A stretch of 64,000 nt of DNA from Flavobacterium sp. HSC-32F16 (GTDB lineage: Bacteria; Bacteroidota; Bacteroidia; Flavobacteriales; Flavobacteriaceae): positions 186,001 to 250,000 of the forward strand of contig NZ_JALKAC010000006.1 of the NCBI RefSeq assembly GCF_024171645.1, written 5' to 3'. The translations under genes were made by a program, and so were the position numbers. Positions within the stretch are counted from its first letter, which is position 1. Every line of letters starts with the position of its first letter. The notes under the pieces were generated by a model. It had not been told where the DNA came from, searched no databases, and saw nothing but the letters and a program-made list of their open reading frames with translations. Positions 8,352 to 18,601 of the stretch are shown piece by piece.

Positions 8352-11300
8352 ATGTTTCAAAAAAAACACCTCTTTTTTATACTCCTTTTGGCGAGCATCG
8401 TCTCGGCACAGGAAATCCATAAAAAAGAATCTTTTCAGCCAACATTAGAATCCTCAAGACCTTGGGTATATTGGTATTGGATGAAATCGGCGTATTCTAA
8501 AGCAGGAATCACGGCCGATTTAGAAGCGATGAAACAAGCCGGAATTGCAGGTGCTTATTTAATGACTATTAAAGGCCCAGCAAATCCACCGTTGCTAGAT
8601 CCACCGGTTTTACAGTTGACGCCTGAATTTTGGGATATGATTCATTGGGCTTTTAAAGAGGCAGATCGTTTAGGCTTAAAACTGGCTTTTCATGGGGCTG
8701 ACGGATTTGCCGTTGCAGGAGGTCCGTGGATTACTCCAGAAATGTCAATGCAGAAAATAGTTTGGTCAACAACTGAAATTTTAGGAGGAAAGAAAATAGC
8801 GCTAAAATTGCCAGTTCCAGAACATTATAAAGATTATTATAAAGACATTGCAACTTTTGCGATTCCGATAAAAGAATATCAAATTACTTCGCAGATACAA
8901 GTGCCAAAAGTAACGACATCAAACAACACAGATGCATCTTTTTTGGCTGATCCTAAAAAAGACGAAAACTTCAAGTTTGCCGATGCAGGCTGGATTCAGT
9001 ACGAATTTGCACAGCCTTTTACCTGCAAATCTATTGTAATAGAAACCAAAGGAAGAGATTTTCAAGCACAGCGTCTGATTGTGGAAGTGAGCGATGACGG
9101 AATCAATTTCAGATTCCACGAAAGAATGATCGCACCACGTCACGGTTGGCAGGATATGGATTTCCCGAATACACATACTATTACGCCCGTAACAGCAAAA
9201 TATTTCAGATTTGTTTATGATCCAAAGGGAACAGAACCTGGAGCAGAAGATTTGGATTTTGCCAAATGGAAACAGAATCTGAAATTGAGTAAAATTACAC
9301 TTTCAAATCAGTCATTAATAAATAATTACGAAGGAAAATCAAGCGCAATCTGGCGTTTGACTCCGCAGACTACCGACAAAGAAATTCCAAATTCTGATGC
9401 ATTCAAAAAATCAGAAATTATCAATATTTCGAATTTTGTTGATGCTGATGGAAACTTGAATTGGAAAGCGCCAAAAGGGAAATGGAAAATTATCCGAATT
9501 GGACATACTTCGACAGGACATGAAAATGCAACAGGCGGAGCAGGAAAAGGACTGGAAGTTGACAAATTTAATCCAGAATTAATTCGTTTTCAATTGGATC
9601 ATTGGTTTGGAGAAGCAGTTCGTTCAGCTGGTCCAGAATTGGCTTCAAAAGTTCTGGAAATTCTGCATTTTGACAGCTGGGAATGCGGAAGCCAAAATTG
9701 GTCTTCGGTTTTTCAGGCTGAATTTAAAAAGAGACGTGGTTACGATCTTGTAGATTATCTTCCAGTTATGGCGGGAATTCCCGTAGAAAGTGCTGATTTT
9801 TCAGAGAAAGTTTTATATGATGTTCGAAAAACAATTGCCGATTTAGTAGCTGATAATTTCTACGGAACTGTCGCTCAAATTGCAAAAGAATATAACGTTA
9901 AGTTAAGTTCTGAAAATGTCGCTCCGACAATGATGAGTGATGCTTTGCTGCATTATAAATATGTCGATTATCCAGGTGGCGAATTTTGGCTGAAAAGCCC
10001 CACACACGACAAACCTTTTGATATGGTCGATGCTATTTCGGGCGGACATATTTACGGAAAAGATATTATTCAGGCAGAATCTTTTACGGCTCTGAGAATG
10101 GATTGGGACGAACATCCCGGAAATCTAAAAACAACAGCTGACCGAAATTACGCTTTAGGAATCAACCGATTATTTTATCACGTTTTTGTACATAATCCAT
10201 GGACAGACAGAAAACCGGGAATGACTTTAGATGATATCGGAACTTTTTTCCAAAGAGACCAAACGTGGTGGAAACCCGGAAAAGCTTGGTTTGATTATTG
10301 TCAAAGAGTACAGTTTCAATTGCAAAAAGGGAAACCTGTAATTGATTTAGCGGTTTTTATTGGCGAAGATTTTCCTTCCCGTTCTTTTGCGCCGGATCGT
10401 TTGGTGCCATTTATTCCGAATGTGTTTGGAAAAGAAAGACTCGAAAGCGAGAAAATCCGTTTAGAAAATGAAGGTCAGCCAACGGCTAAAATGCCAAAAG
10501 AAGTTACTTATTCTAAAAATATCACCGATTTATCACAGTGGATTAATCCGTTAAATGGTTATCAATATGATTCTTTCAATGCTGATGTTTTAATCAACAG
10601 AGCGAAAGTGGTAAATGGAAAAGTAACTTTTGATGGTGGAATTGAATACAGTGCTTTATTCTTTCCAGGAAGTCATAAAATGGCACCGAATAAGATTTTA
10701 TCTTTGGCTTCCGCCGAAAAAATCCTGCAGTTGCTAAAAGACGGTGCAACCATTTTTGTGGATGAAAAACCAAATATTCAGCCGGGAATTCAATCAGAAG
10801 CCGATCAAAAGAAATGGCAGATTATAATTGATGAAATCTGGCATAACGCCAACTCATCTTCATGGAAAATCGGAAAAGGTACGGTTGTAAAACTGCCATA
10901 TTTAGGAAATGATTTTACTTCTATCGGAATTGCTCAAGATGTTTATTTTCCAAATTTAAACCGAGCTGATTCAGAAACATTGGCGTGGGCACATCGTAAA
11001 TCGGATACTGAAGATATTTATTTCATTTCCAATCAAAAAGGAGAAAAAAGAATATTTAATTCTTCTTTCAGAATTTCAGGAAAAGTACCGCAATGGTATA
11101 ATCCTGTGACAGATCAAACTTCGGCTTTAGCCAATTGGAATATAAAAAACGGAAGAACAATTGTTTCTATAACTTTAGAGGCCAACGAATCGGGGTTTGT
11201 TGTTTTTAAAAATGAAACAAAAGAAGTTTTAGCAAAAGGAAAATCCTCTGAATTTGAAAAAGTACAAACTTTAGACGAAAATTGGGAATTACAATTTGAT

Positions 11301-11738
11301 TCAACATTTAAAGGTCCAAAAGAAGTGGTAAAAACAAACAAACTTTTTGACTGGAGCACTTCTGAAAATGATCAAATTAAGTATTATTCAGGAACTGTTA
11401 TTTACAAAAAAGAGTTTATCTGGAAAGGAAAAGATAGTAATAAAATTTGGTTGGATTTAGGTGAAATCGCCAATATCGCCGAAATCAAAATCAACGGAAA
11501 AGATTGTGGGACGCTTTGGACTTTCCCTTTCAAAACAGATATTTCAAAAGCTTTACAAAAAGGAAAAAATTCGATAGAAATTAAAGTGACAAATACGTGG
11601 GCAAATAGATTAATTGATGATCAAAAATTACCAAAAGAAGAAAGATTAACGTGGACAACAGCGCCATTTCGTTTGGAAGGCGAACCGTTGTTGAGAGCGG
11701 GGTTGTTTGGACCGATTATGATTTTGAAAGAAAAATGA
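8352..11738 (+). CDS. GH106 alpha-L-rhamnosidase
   Basis: 1128 residues with signal peptide (FFILLLASIVSAQ). The start of the mature protein has the GH106 signature RPWVYWYWMKSAYSKAGI, followed by a TIM-barrel region with HGADGFAVAGGPW, HFDSWECGSQNW (E444), SSENVAPTMM (E521) and IQAESFTAL (E576). These acidic residues lie where the GH106 catalytic pair is expected, but I cannot say which two act. A C-terminal galactose-binding-like sandwich follows (KIWLDLGEIANIAEIKINGK, KNSIEIKVTNTWANRL). Family knowledge: inverting, calcium-dependent alpha-L-rhamnosidases; the B. thetaiotaomicron member BT0986 acts on rhamnogalacturonan-II. Probably exo-acting in the periplasm. Confidence 0.92.
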   Translation: MFQKKHLFFILLLASIVSAQEIHKKESFQPTLESSRPWVYWYWMKSAYSKAGITADLEAMKQAGIAGAYLMTIKGPANPPLLDPPVLQLTPEFWDMIHWAFKEADRLGLKLAFHGADGFAVAGGPWITPEMSMQKIVWSTTEILGGKKIALKLPVPEHYKDYYKDIATFAIPIKEYQITSQIQVPKVTTSNNTDASFLADPKKDENFKFADAGWIQYEFAQPFTCKSIVIETKGRDFQAQRLIVEVSDDGINFRFHERMIAPRHGWQDMDFPNTHTITPVTAKYFRFVYDPKGTEPGAEDLDFAKWKQNLKLSKITLSNQSLINNYEGKSSAIWRLTPQTTDKEIPNSDAFKKSEIINISNFVDADGNLNWKAPKGKWKIIRIGHTSTGHENATGGAGKGLEVDKFNPELIRFQLDHWFGEAVRSAGPELASKVLEILHFDSWECGSQNWSSVFQAEFKKRRGYDLVDYLPVMAGIPVESADFSEKVLYDVRKTIADLVADNFYGTVAQIAKEYNVKLSSENVAPTMMSDALLHYKYVDYPGGEFWLKSPTHDKPFDMVDAISGGHIYGKDIIQAESFTALRMDWDEHPGNLKTTADRNYALGINRLFYHVFVHNPWTDRKPGMTLDDIGTFFQRDQTWWKPGKAWFDYCQRVQFQLQKGKPVIDLAVFIGEDFPSRSFAPDRLVPFIPNVFGKERLESEKIRLENEGQPTAKMPKEVTYSKNITDLSQWINPLNGYQYDSFNADVLINRAKVVNGKVTFDGGIEYSALFFPGSHKMAPNKILSLASAEKILQLLKDGATIFVDEKPNIQPGIQSEADQKKWQIIIDEIWHNANSSSWKIGKGTVVKLPYLGNDFTSIGIAQDVYFPNLNRADSETLAWAHRKSDTEDIYFISNQKGEKRIFNSSFRISGKVPQWYNPVTDQTSALANWNIKNGRTIVSITLEANESGFVVFKNETKEVLAKGKSSEFEKVQTLDENWELQFDSTFKGPKEVVKTNKLFDWSTSENDQIKYYSGTVIYKKEFIWKGKDSNKIWLDLGEIANIAEIKINGKDCGTLWTFPFKTDISKALQKGKNSIEIKVTNTWANRLIDDQKLPKEERLTWTTAPFRLEGEPLLRAGLFGPIMILKEK

Positions 11739-12085
11739 TTTTTTAGCCACAGATTAAAAGGATTATGAGGATTTTTTTTCAAAGAGAAATTATATAATTG
11801 TCTCTAACTAAATTTTGATCCAATTGAAAAAATATATCGCTCCTCTGGAGCTTTTGTAGAATGATGTTGTTTATTCTATAAATATTTCGTCCCTCTGGGA
11901 CTTGTTGAGTGGGATCGTAATATTTATTGAAAGGAATTTAAAGATATGTATTTATTTCAAAATTTATATCATTAGGAAAGATGAAAGAGCTCTGGAAGAG
12001 CGAAATATTTATAGAAAATAATAGTACGAAAGCAGTTTAGCTCCAGCGGAGCGACACATCTTTTGAGAATTTAAAGAATTAAAAA
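11739..12085. other. 347-bp gap with short hairpins, no gene
   Basis: No convincing reading frame. It holds a start like the ATTAAAAGGATTATGAGGATT repeats and a series of small GC hairpin units in AT-rich DNA: CTCCTCTGGAG, GTCCCTCTGGGAC, GAGCTCTGGAAGAGC and GCTCCAGCGGAGC. These resemble the spaced hairpin units at 29700-29935. No promoter match of the susC type was seen. Confidence 0.6.
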
Positions 12086-13519
12086 ATGAAGAATTTTAAA
12101 CACATTTTTGTTATTATAATTGCATTTTTAGTGAGTTTTCAAATCAATGCAAAAATCAAATTACCAGCTTTGTTTACTGATAACATGATGTTACAGCAAA
12201 AATCAAACGCACCCATTTGGGGCTGGGCAGAAAAGAACGCCAACATTGTAATCAAAACTTCTTGGGATTCTAAAATCTACAAGGTAAAAGCAGACGCTTC
12301 AGGAAAATGGAAATCAGAATTACAGACTTCTTCTTTTGGAGGACCATATATAATTGAAGTTTCAGAAGGAAACGAAAAAGTAACCATCAAAAATGTTTTG
12401 TTGGGCGAAGTTTGGCTTTGCTCTGGACAGTCGAATATGGAAATGCCGTTGAAAGGATTTCAAGGTCAGCCTGTTAAAAACGGAAACGAAATCATTGTAA
12501 GATCAACCAATAAAAATATCCGTTTAATTACGATTCCAAGAGCGACAGTTTTAGAACCATTGCAAGATTTTGAAGGAAAATGGGAAGTAGCTTCTCCAAA
12601 ATCGACTTCAAATTTTAGTGCTACGGCTTGGTATTTTGGATCGCTTTTACAGGAAGTTTTAAATGTTCCTGTTGGCTTGATTCATGTTTCATACGGAGGT
12701 TCGAGCATGGAAGCGTGGATGAACAAAGAAATGCTAAAAGATTTTACAAGCGCTAAAATTCCAACTACAAAAGAAGAATTGGTAAAAGATCCCAATCGTG
12801 TTCCGACAACTTTATTTAACGGAATGCTTTCGCCTGTAATTGGTTACGGAATCAAAGGCTGTATCTGGTATCAGGGAGAATCGAATTACGAAAGAGCAAA
12901 TGAATATACCGCTTTAATGAAGAAAATGGTCAGCAGTTGGAGAACGTTATGGAATCAGGGAGATTTTCCGTTTTACTATGCCCAGATTGCGCCGTTTAAT
13001 TATGCTTCATTTCATCCAAAAGATTATTTAGAAAAATACAATTCGGCTTATTTAAGAGAAGCGCAGTTTAAGGCTTCAAAGGAAATTCCAAACTCAGCAA
13101 TGGCAGTTTTAATGGATGTTGGAGAAGAAAACAATATTCACCCAATGGAGAAGGAAAAAGGAGGAAACCGATTGGCTTTTCAGGCTTTGGCAAGAATGTA
13201 CGGAATTGAAGGTTTCGAATTCGAAAGTCCGAAATACAAATCGATGGAAATAAAAGATGGCGCTGTAACGGTTTCGTTTGATGATGTTGCCAACGGAATT
13301 ACCTCTTATGATAAAGAAGTTTTAGGTTTTGAAATAGCGGGAGCAGATAAAGTTTTCTATCCAGCAAAAACGGTTGTAAGAAGAAAATCGGTGGTTTTGA
13401 CTTCGGATAAAGTAAAGAATCCAGTTGCAGTTCGCTATTTATGGAAAGATTTCGCCAAAGCGGAATTGTTTAGTGCAGGAGGTTTGCCGGTTTCTTCGTT
13501 TAGAACGGATGAGTGGTGA
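12086..13519 (+). CDS. SGNH-type carbohydrate acetylesterase (sialate O-acetylesterase family)
   Basis: 477 residues with signal peptide (KHIFVIIIAFLVSFQINA). Sequence shows the esterase blocks: nucleophile S116 in CSGQSNMEMP, the Gly block HVSYGGSSMEAWM, the Asn/Gln block CIWYQGESNYERA, and H352 in GEENNIHPMEK where the catalytic His (with an upstream Asp) is expected. An N-terminal beta-sandwich (residues 22-110) precedes the catalytic fold, as usual for this family. Known members remove O-acetyl groups from sialic acid, xylan or pectin. Here acetylated pectin or side-chain sugars such as acetylated methylfucose or aceric acid are plausible (inference). Confidence 0.85.
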   Translation: MKNFKHIFVIIIAFLVSFQINAKIKLPALFTDNMMLQQKSNAPIWGWAEKNANIVIKTSWDSKIYKVKADASGKWKSELQTSSFGGPYIIEVSEGNEKVTIKNVLLGEVWLCSGQSNMEMPLKGFQGQPVKNGNEIIVRSTNKNIRLITIPRATVLEPLQDFEGKWEVASPKSTSNFSATAWYFGSLLQEVLNVPVGLIHVSYGGSSMEAWMNKEMLKDFTSAKIPTTKEELVKDPNRVPTTLFNGMLSPVIGYGIKGCIWYQGESNYERANEYTALMKKMVSSWRTLWNQGDFPFYYAQIAPFNYASFHPKDYLEKYNSAYLREAQFKASKEIPNSAMAVLMDVGEENNIHPMEKEKGGNRLAFQALARMYGIEGFEFESPKYKSMEIKDGAVTVSFDDVANGITSYDKEVLGFEIAGADKVFYPAKTVVRRKSVVLTSDKVKNPVAVRYLWKDFAKAELFSAGGLPVSSFRTDEW

Positions 13520-13531
13520 TACACGGTCGCT

Positions 13532-13615
13532 CCTGCAAGGTTTTCAAAACCTTGTAGGTGTTGATTGATTTGAAACTTAAAAACGATACCTACAAGGTTT
13601 TGAAAACCTTGCAGG
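13532..13615. repeat. Two opposed B-family palindromes
   Basis: CCTGCAAGGTTTT..AAAACCTTGTAGG at 13532-13558 and CCTACAAGGTTTT..AAAACCTTGCAGG at 13589-13615. Each is a hairpin, and the two are reverse complements of each other, so a larger cruciform is also possible. They fill the gap before the DUF5703 gene. Confidence 0.8.
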
Positions 13616-13625
13616 AAAGAAAACG

Positions 13626-15956
13626 ATGAAAAATAATATACTATTAATACTTCTCCTCACCACGCTTTGCCTTAAAGCGCAAATTCCTGCGCTCGATAAT
13701 TACAATCAAATCTGGACAACACAAAGCAATAATTCATCAGAATCGATGCCTTTGGGTGGTGGTGATATTGGTATGAATGTTTGGGTAGAGAAAGGTGATT
13801 TATATTTCTATTTTTCACGAAGCGGAACTTTCGACGAACATAATACTTTATTGAAATTAGGACGTGTGAAGGTGACTTTAAGTCCAAATCCATTCGCAGA
13901 AAAAGAAGGTTTTTATCAGGAATTAAAACTGAAAGACGGTTACATTTTAGTTGGGCAGAATGAAACTAAAATAAAACTTTGGGTCGATGTTTTTAAACCT
14001 ATTATTCATGTCGATTTAGAAAGTAAAAATCTATTGAAAATGACAGCGTCTTATGAAAGCTGGCGTCATCAAAACCGTATTTCAAAAGGAAAAGAAAACA
14101 ATGCCAATTCTTATAAGTGGGCACCTCAGGGAGATCTTGTCAATTTTAGAGATTCAATTGCTTTTGAAAATAACGGCATAAAATTTTATCATAAAAATAG
14201 AGAAAATACTGTTTTTGATGTAGCGGTTAAACAGCAGAAGATGGAATCTGTTAAAGATCAAATGATGAACCCGATTGCTAATCTGACTTTCGGTGGATTT
14301 ATGAAAGGCGAAAATTTAAAACCAAACGGAACTTACTTAGGAAAATATCAGTCAACCGATTTTAAAGGTTTTAGTTTATCAAGTGTAAAACCTTCAAAAA
14401 AGCATTCATTAGAAATTTATTTAAACACCAGTCAATCTGATTTTTCTACTTGGGATAATGGATTAAAAAGTTTTATTTTATCCAATAAAAATACTTCAAA
14501 AAAAGCAGAAAAAAACACTCAAAAATGGTGGAATGATTTCTGGAACCGCAGTTTTATTTTTACTCAAAAAAATCAATCGATTGAGAAAGATTCGGTTTAT
14601 CAAATCGGACAGAATTATCAGTTGTTTCGATATATGCTGGGATGTAATGCGTACGGAAAATATCCAACAAAATTCAACGGTGGACTTTTTACCGTTGATC
14701 CCGTTTACACGAATAAGGATTTAGATTTTACACCCGATTTCAGAAATTGGGGAGGAGGAACGATGACAGCTCAAAATCAGCGATTGGTTTATTTTCCGAT
14801 GGTAAAAAGTGGTGATTTTGATATGATGAAATCACAGTTGAGTTTTTATCTCGATTTGCAAAAAAATGCTGAATTGCGTAGTAAAGTCTATTGGAAACAT
14901 AACGGTGCATCATTCACAGAACAATTAGAAAATTTCGGACTCCCAAATCCAGCAGAATACGAATGGAAACGCCCCGCAGATTACGATCCGGGAATGGAAT
15001 ATAATGCTTGGCTCGAATACGAATGGGATACGGTTTTAGAATTCTGCCAAATGATGTTGCAGCACAAAGAATATGCGGGAGAAGATATTCAAAAATACAA
15101 TCAATTTATTATTAGTTGTCTTCGTTTTTTTGATGAACATTATCAATATTTAGCAAAACAAAGAGGCAGAAAAGCATTGGATGGAAACGGAAAATTAGTT
15201 CTTTTTCCAGGTTCAGCTGCTGAAACTTATAAAATGACCAATAATTCGAATAGCACGATTTCAGCTTTACAAATTATTACAGAAAATCTTTTAAACCTTT
15301 CAGGAAATCAATTGTCAAAAGAAGACGTTGAATATTTACAAGCATTTCAAACTAGAATTCCGCCTTTGAATTTTGGACAAATCGAAAATCATAAAGTTTT
15401 ACTTCCTGCCAAAACTTGGGAAAGAGTTAATAATTCTGAAGTCCCGCAATTGTATCCCGTTTATCCGTGGGGAATTTACGGCATTGGAAAACCTGATTTA
15501 GAAACAGCTTTAAATACATGGAAATACGATTCTGATGCTTTAAAATTCAGAAGTCATATTGGATGGAAACAGGATAATATTTTCTCGGCTCGTTTGGGTT
15601 TAACCGAAGAAGCAGCAAAATATAATACGCTAAAAATGGCGAATTCAGAAAGACGCTTTCCAGCTTTTTGGGGTCCGGGATTTGACTGGGTTCCAGATCA
15701 TAATTGGGGCGGATCGGGTATGATTGGTATGCAGGAAATGCTTTTGCAGGAAGCAGGCGAAAAAATCTATCTTTTTCCAGCGTGGCCAAAAGAATGGAAC
15801 GTTCATTTTAAATTACATGCCAAACAAAATACTACAATTGAAGCCGAACTCCTTAATGGAGAATTGAAGGTTTTAAAAGTAATTCCAGAAGAAAGAAAAA
15901 AAGACATTATAAATCTGTTAGGAAAATCTGAAGCAGAGAAAATGAAATTAAACTAA
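13626..15956 (+). CDS. DUF5703-containing (alpha/alpha)6-type putative glycosidase
   Basis: 776 residues with signal peptide (NNILLILLLTTLCLKAQ). The N-terminal 280 residues carry the DUF5703 signature (QSNNSSESMPLGGGDIGMNVW, then RSGTFDEHNTLLKLGRVKV), a beta-sandwich like that of GH95/GH65 proteins. The remainder is helical and aromatic-rich (PADYDPGMEYNAWLEYEWD, GSAAETYKMTNNSNSTISAL, HNWGGSGMIGMQEMLLQ), consistent with a six-hairpin barrel, followed by a short C-terminal sandwich. The overall plan resembles GH95, but the GH95 catalytic motifs are not recognisable. Activity unknown to me. The stop lies 7 nt before the next start, so it is almost certainly co-transcribed with the PL1 lyase. 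Confidence 0.7.
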   Translation: MKNNILLILLLTTLCLKAQIPALDNYNQIWTTQSNNSSESMPLGGGDIGMNVWVEKGDLYFYFSRSGTFDEHNTLLKLGRVKVTLSPNPFAEKEGFYQELKLKDGYILVGQNETKIKLWVDVFKPIIHVDLESKNLLKMTASYESWRHQNRISKGKENNANSYKWAPQGDLVNFRDSIAFENNGIKFYHKNRENTVFDVAVKQQKMESVKDQMMNPIANLTFGGFMKGENLKPNGTYLGKYQSTDFKGFSLSSVKPSKKHSLEIYLNTSQSDFSTWDNGLKSFILSNKNTSKKAEKNTQKWWNDFWNRSFIFTQKNQSIEKDSVYQIGQNYQLFRYMLGCNAYGKYPTKFNGGLFTVDPVYTNKDLDFTPDFRNWGGGTMTAQNQRLVYFPMVKSGDFDMMKSQLSFYLDLQKNAELRSKVYWKHNGASFTEQLENFGLPNPAEYEWKRPADYDPGMEYNAWLEYEWDTVLEFCQMMLQHKEYAGEDIQKYNQFIISCLRFFDEHYQYLAKQRGRKALDGNGKLVLFPGSAAETYKMTNNSNSTISALQIITENLLNLSGNQLSKEDVEYLQAFQTRIPPLNFGQIENHKVLLPAKTWERVNNSEVPQLYPVYPWGIYGIGKPDLETALNTWKYDSDALKFRSHIGWKQDNIFSARLGLTEEAAKYNTLKMANSERRFPAFWGPGFDWVPDHNWGGSGMIGMQEMLLQEAGEKIYLFPAWPKEWNVHFKLHAKQNTTIEAELLNGELKVLKVIPEERKKDIINLLGKSEAEKMKLN

Positions 15957-15963
15957 GACAAAA

Positions 15964-18423
15964 ATGGTAAAGAGATTAGTGTGTTCTTTTGCGCTGGCAA
16001 TGCTTTTGACAGCAAATGGACAAGCACAATCAGTTCAAAATACTGATAAACAAATTGTAAAGGTTGACTTTGATTTTTTTCAAAGAAGACTTGAAGAAGT
16101 TCATGATCCTAGTTATGATTCATGGGTAATTAACGAAGGAAAAGAAGCTGAAAAATCATTTAATAATGTGTTATTTAAATTAAAAGGAAACTTTACTTCA
16201 AAATGGTATAAAGTTGGGATGAGTGCTCCACATTATAACAAATTGGGAAGTGACGGTTTGGTTACGGCTGAAAATTTAGAATTGAAAATCAGCGGATTGA
16301 AAGCGGGAAAACATACACTTTTAACTTTTCATAATGCTTTTGATGTCATTACTGGAAAAACTTTTTCCCCAATCAAAATCTTCGTTAACGGAAAACTTCA
16401 GGAAACGGTAAATGCGAGTCAGAGAGCGAATGCAAAAGTAGATGCAGCAATGGCGTATATCACTTTTAATGCTGAAAAAGGAAAAGACGTAATAGTTCGT
16501 TTTGAAATTGATCCGACTTCTAATCCAGATGTTGTTAAGCAAATTGTGATTAATGGTTTTGAAGTTGATACGCCAAACTTGATGAATCAGGCGCGTACTC
16601 CAGAACCAAAAAATAGAGATGAACATGTTGAAGTAACTAAAAGTTTAATTTTAAAATGGGATGCTCCAAATAGTGTTGCAGCGCATAATTTGTATTTTGG
16701 TGAAGACAAAAATGCTGTAGAAAAGGCAACAGAATCTTCAAAAGAATTCAAAGGAAAACTGATTGATAAAAATTTTACAGTTTCAGATTTATACAGCGGT
16801 ACAACTTATTATTGGAGAGTAGATGAATTGGATAATAAAGGTGAAGTTACTCAAGGAAATGTATGGTCTTTTAAACCAGCACAATTAGCATTTCCGGGAG
16901 CAGAAGGTTACGGACGTTATGCGGTTGGTGGACGTGGCGGAAAAGTAATTGAAGTAACGAATTTAAATGACGACGGACCAGGAAGTTTACGCGATGCGAT
17001 TAATCAGGAAATTGGACCAAGAACGATTGTTTTTACTGTTTCGGGTAATATAAAACTGGCTTCTAGATTAGTGGCAAATCAACCCTACATCACTATTGCA
17101 GGACAAACTGCTCCGGGTGACGGAATTACGATTAGCAGAGCTCCAATTGGATTAACTGGAAATGATGGTGTAATGAGATTTCTAAAAGTTCGTATTGGAG
17201 GAGGCAGAACATTTGACGGAATGGGATTAACGGGTGCAGATTATAGTATTATCGATCACTGCTCGATAAGCTGGACAATTGATGAGTCGTTTAGTTCACG
17301 TGGAGCGCATCACATTACGTTACAGCGAACTTTAATTTCAGAAGCGTTAAATGTTGCGGGACACGGAAAATACGAAGCTGGAAAAATGCACGGTTATGCA
17401 GCGACAATTGGCGGCGATATCGGAAGTTTTCATCATAACTTATTGGCTCACAATTACGGACGTAACTGGAGTATTGGCGGTGGTTTAAGCGGTGACGGAT
17501 TCTACACTGGAAGATTGGATATTACAAATAATGTGGTGTACAATTGGGGAAAAAGAGCAACTGACGGCGGTGCAAACGAGGTAAATTTTGTAAACAATTA
17601 TTATAAACCAGGAGCTTCAACAGCAATTTTTGTGGCGCTGAATGCACAGCATGAAGGCGTTGGAAAAGGTATGCAGCGTTATTATTTTGACGGAAATGTT
17701 ATGCCGGGTTATTTTGATGAAAAATCTCAGGAGAAAGGAAGAAAATTTACTACAACAAATAAAGAGATCGTAGAATATGAAACTTTTGTTGATCAACCAT
17801 TTTTTCCTTCATATGTAAAAACGCAATCAGCTAAAGCAGCGTATAAGGATGTGCTTTCTGATGTTGGAGCAAACCAGCCGTTTTTTGATAAACACGATAA
17901 CCGAATTATTGATGAAACTTTAAAAGGAACTTTTACTTATAAAGGTAGTAAAAGCGGTTTAGGCGGAATGATCGATAACGAACAAGATGCGGGTGGATGG
18001 CCAAATTTTGTTTCAGAAACTCGTCCAGCAGATTGGGATACAGATCATGACGGATTACCAAACTGGTGGGAAAAAGCCTTTGGTTTAAACGAAAATTCAC
18101 CAGCTGGAGATTTCTCAGATGCAAATCAAGATACTGACAAAGATGGATTTACACAGTTAGATAATTATTTAGACTGGTTAGCGCAGCCTCATTATTTTAT
18201 CAATCTAAAAGATAAAAAGACTTTAAGTGCTGCAGATTATTTCAAAGGTTATGAAAACAAACCAGTTTATACTTTCTCTGATCTTAAAAATGGAAAAGTG
18301 GTTTTAAAAGGAAAAGAAATTCAGTTTACAACAGTTGAAAAAGGATTCGCTTCTTTCGTTCTAACCGTAAAAGATGCAGACGGAGATTCAATGAGCAGAA
18401 CTATTAATTTCTTTGTAAAATAA
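15964..18423 (+). CDS. Multidomain PL1 pectate lyase
   Basis: 819 residues with signal peptide (FALAMLLTANGQAQ). Domains: N-terminal beta-sandwich (about 30-210), fibronectin III-like module (about 215-305), PL1 right-handed beta-helix from AFPGAEGYG at residue 309, with AGQTAPGDGITI, the MRFLKVRIGGG strand and IIDHCSISWTIDES. From residue 692 comes a thrombospondin type 3-like calcium motif (DTDHDGLPNWWEKAFGLN, DANQDTDKDG), then a C-terminal Ig-like tail. PL1 enzymes cleave unesterified polygalacturonan by calcium-dependent beta-elimination. It is the longest of three PL1 proteins here and the only one with the sandwich and FnIII front end. It could act at the cell surface, but I see no type IX secretion C-terminal domain. 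Confidence 0.88.
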   Translation: MVKRLVCSFALAMLLTANGQAQSVQNTDKQIVKVDFDFFQRRLEEVHDPSYDSWVINEGKEAEKSFNNVLFKLKGNFTSKWYKVGMSAPHYNKLGSDGLVTAENLELKISGLKAGKHTLLTFHNAFDVITGKTFSPIKIFVNGKLQETVNASQRANAKVDAAMAYITFNAEKGKDVIVRFEIDPTSNPDVVKQIVINGFEVDTPNLMNQARTPEPKNRDEHVEVTKSLILKWDAPNSVAAHNLYFGEDKNAVEKATESSKEFKGKLIDKNFTVSDLYSGTTYYWRVDELDNKGEVTQGNVWSFKPAQLAFPGAEGYGRYAVGGRGGKVIEVTNLNDDGPGSLRDAINQEIGPRTIVFTVSGNIKLASRLVANQPYITIAGQTAPGDGITISRAPIGLTGNDGVMRFLKVRIGGGRTFDGMGLTGADYSIIDHCSISWTIDESFSSRGAHHITLQRTLISEALNVAGHGKYEAGKMHGYAATIGGDIGSFHHNLLAHNYGRNWSIGGGLSGDGFYTGRLDITNNVVYNWGKRATDGGANEVNFVNNYYKPGASTAIFVALNAQHEGVGKGMQRYYFDGNVMPGYFDEKSQEKGRKFTTTNKEIVEYETFVDQPFFPSYVKTQSAKAAYKDVLSDVGANQPFFDKHDNRIIDETLKGTFTYKGSKSGLGGMIDNEQDAGGWPNFVSETRPADWDTDHDGLPNWWEKAFGLNENSPAGDFSDANQDTDKDGFTQLDNYLDWLAQPHYFINLKDKKTLSAADYFKGYENKPVYTFSDLKNGKVVLKGKEIQFTTVEKGFASFVLTVKDADGDSMSRTINFFVK

Positions 18424-18434
18424 AAAATGAGTTT

Positions 18435-18580
18435 GCCACGAATTACACGAATTGCACTAATTTTTTCTTTTTCTTGCCACAGATTAAAAGAATTAAAATG
18501 ATTTTATACTAAATAATCTGTGCTAATCCTTTTAATCTGTGGCAAAAAAATAATTCGTGGAAATTAGTGTAATTCGTGGC
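18435..18580. repeat. Nested inverted repeats (ATTCGTGGC outside, TTAATCTGTGGC inside)
   Basis: The outer arms GCCACGAATTACACGAATT (from 18435) and AGTGTAATTCGTGGC (to 18580) enclose inner arms GCCACAGATTAAAAG (from 18476) and CTTTTAATCTGTGGC (to 18543). One palindromic repeat sits inside another. The end of the outer arm lies 21 bp before the GH127 start. Confidence 0.8.
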
Positions 18581-18601
18581 AAACAAAAAAATAAATTCAA
18601 A

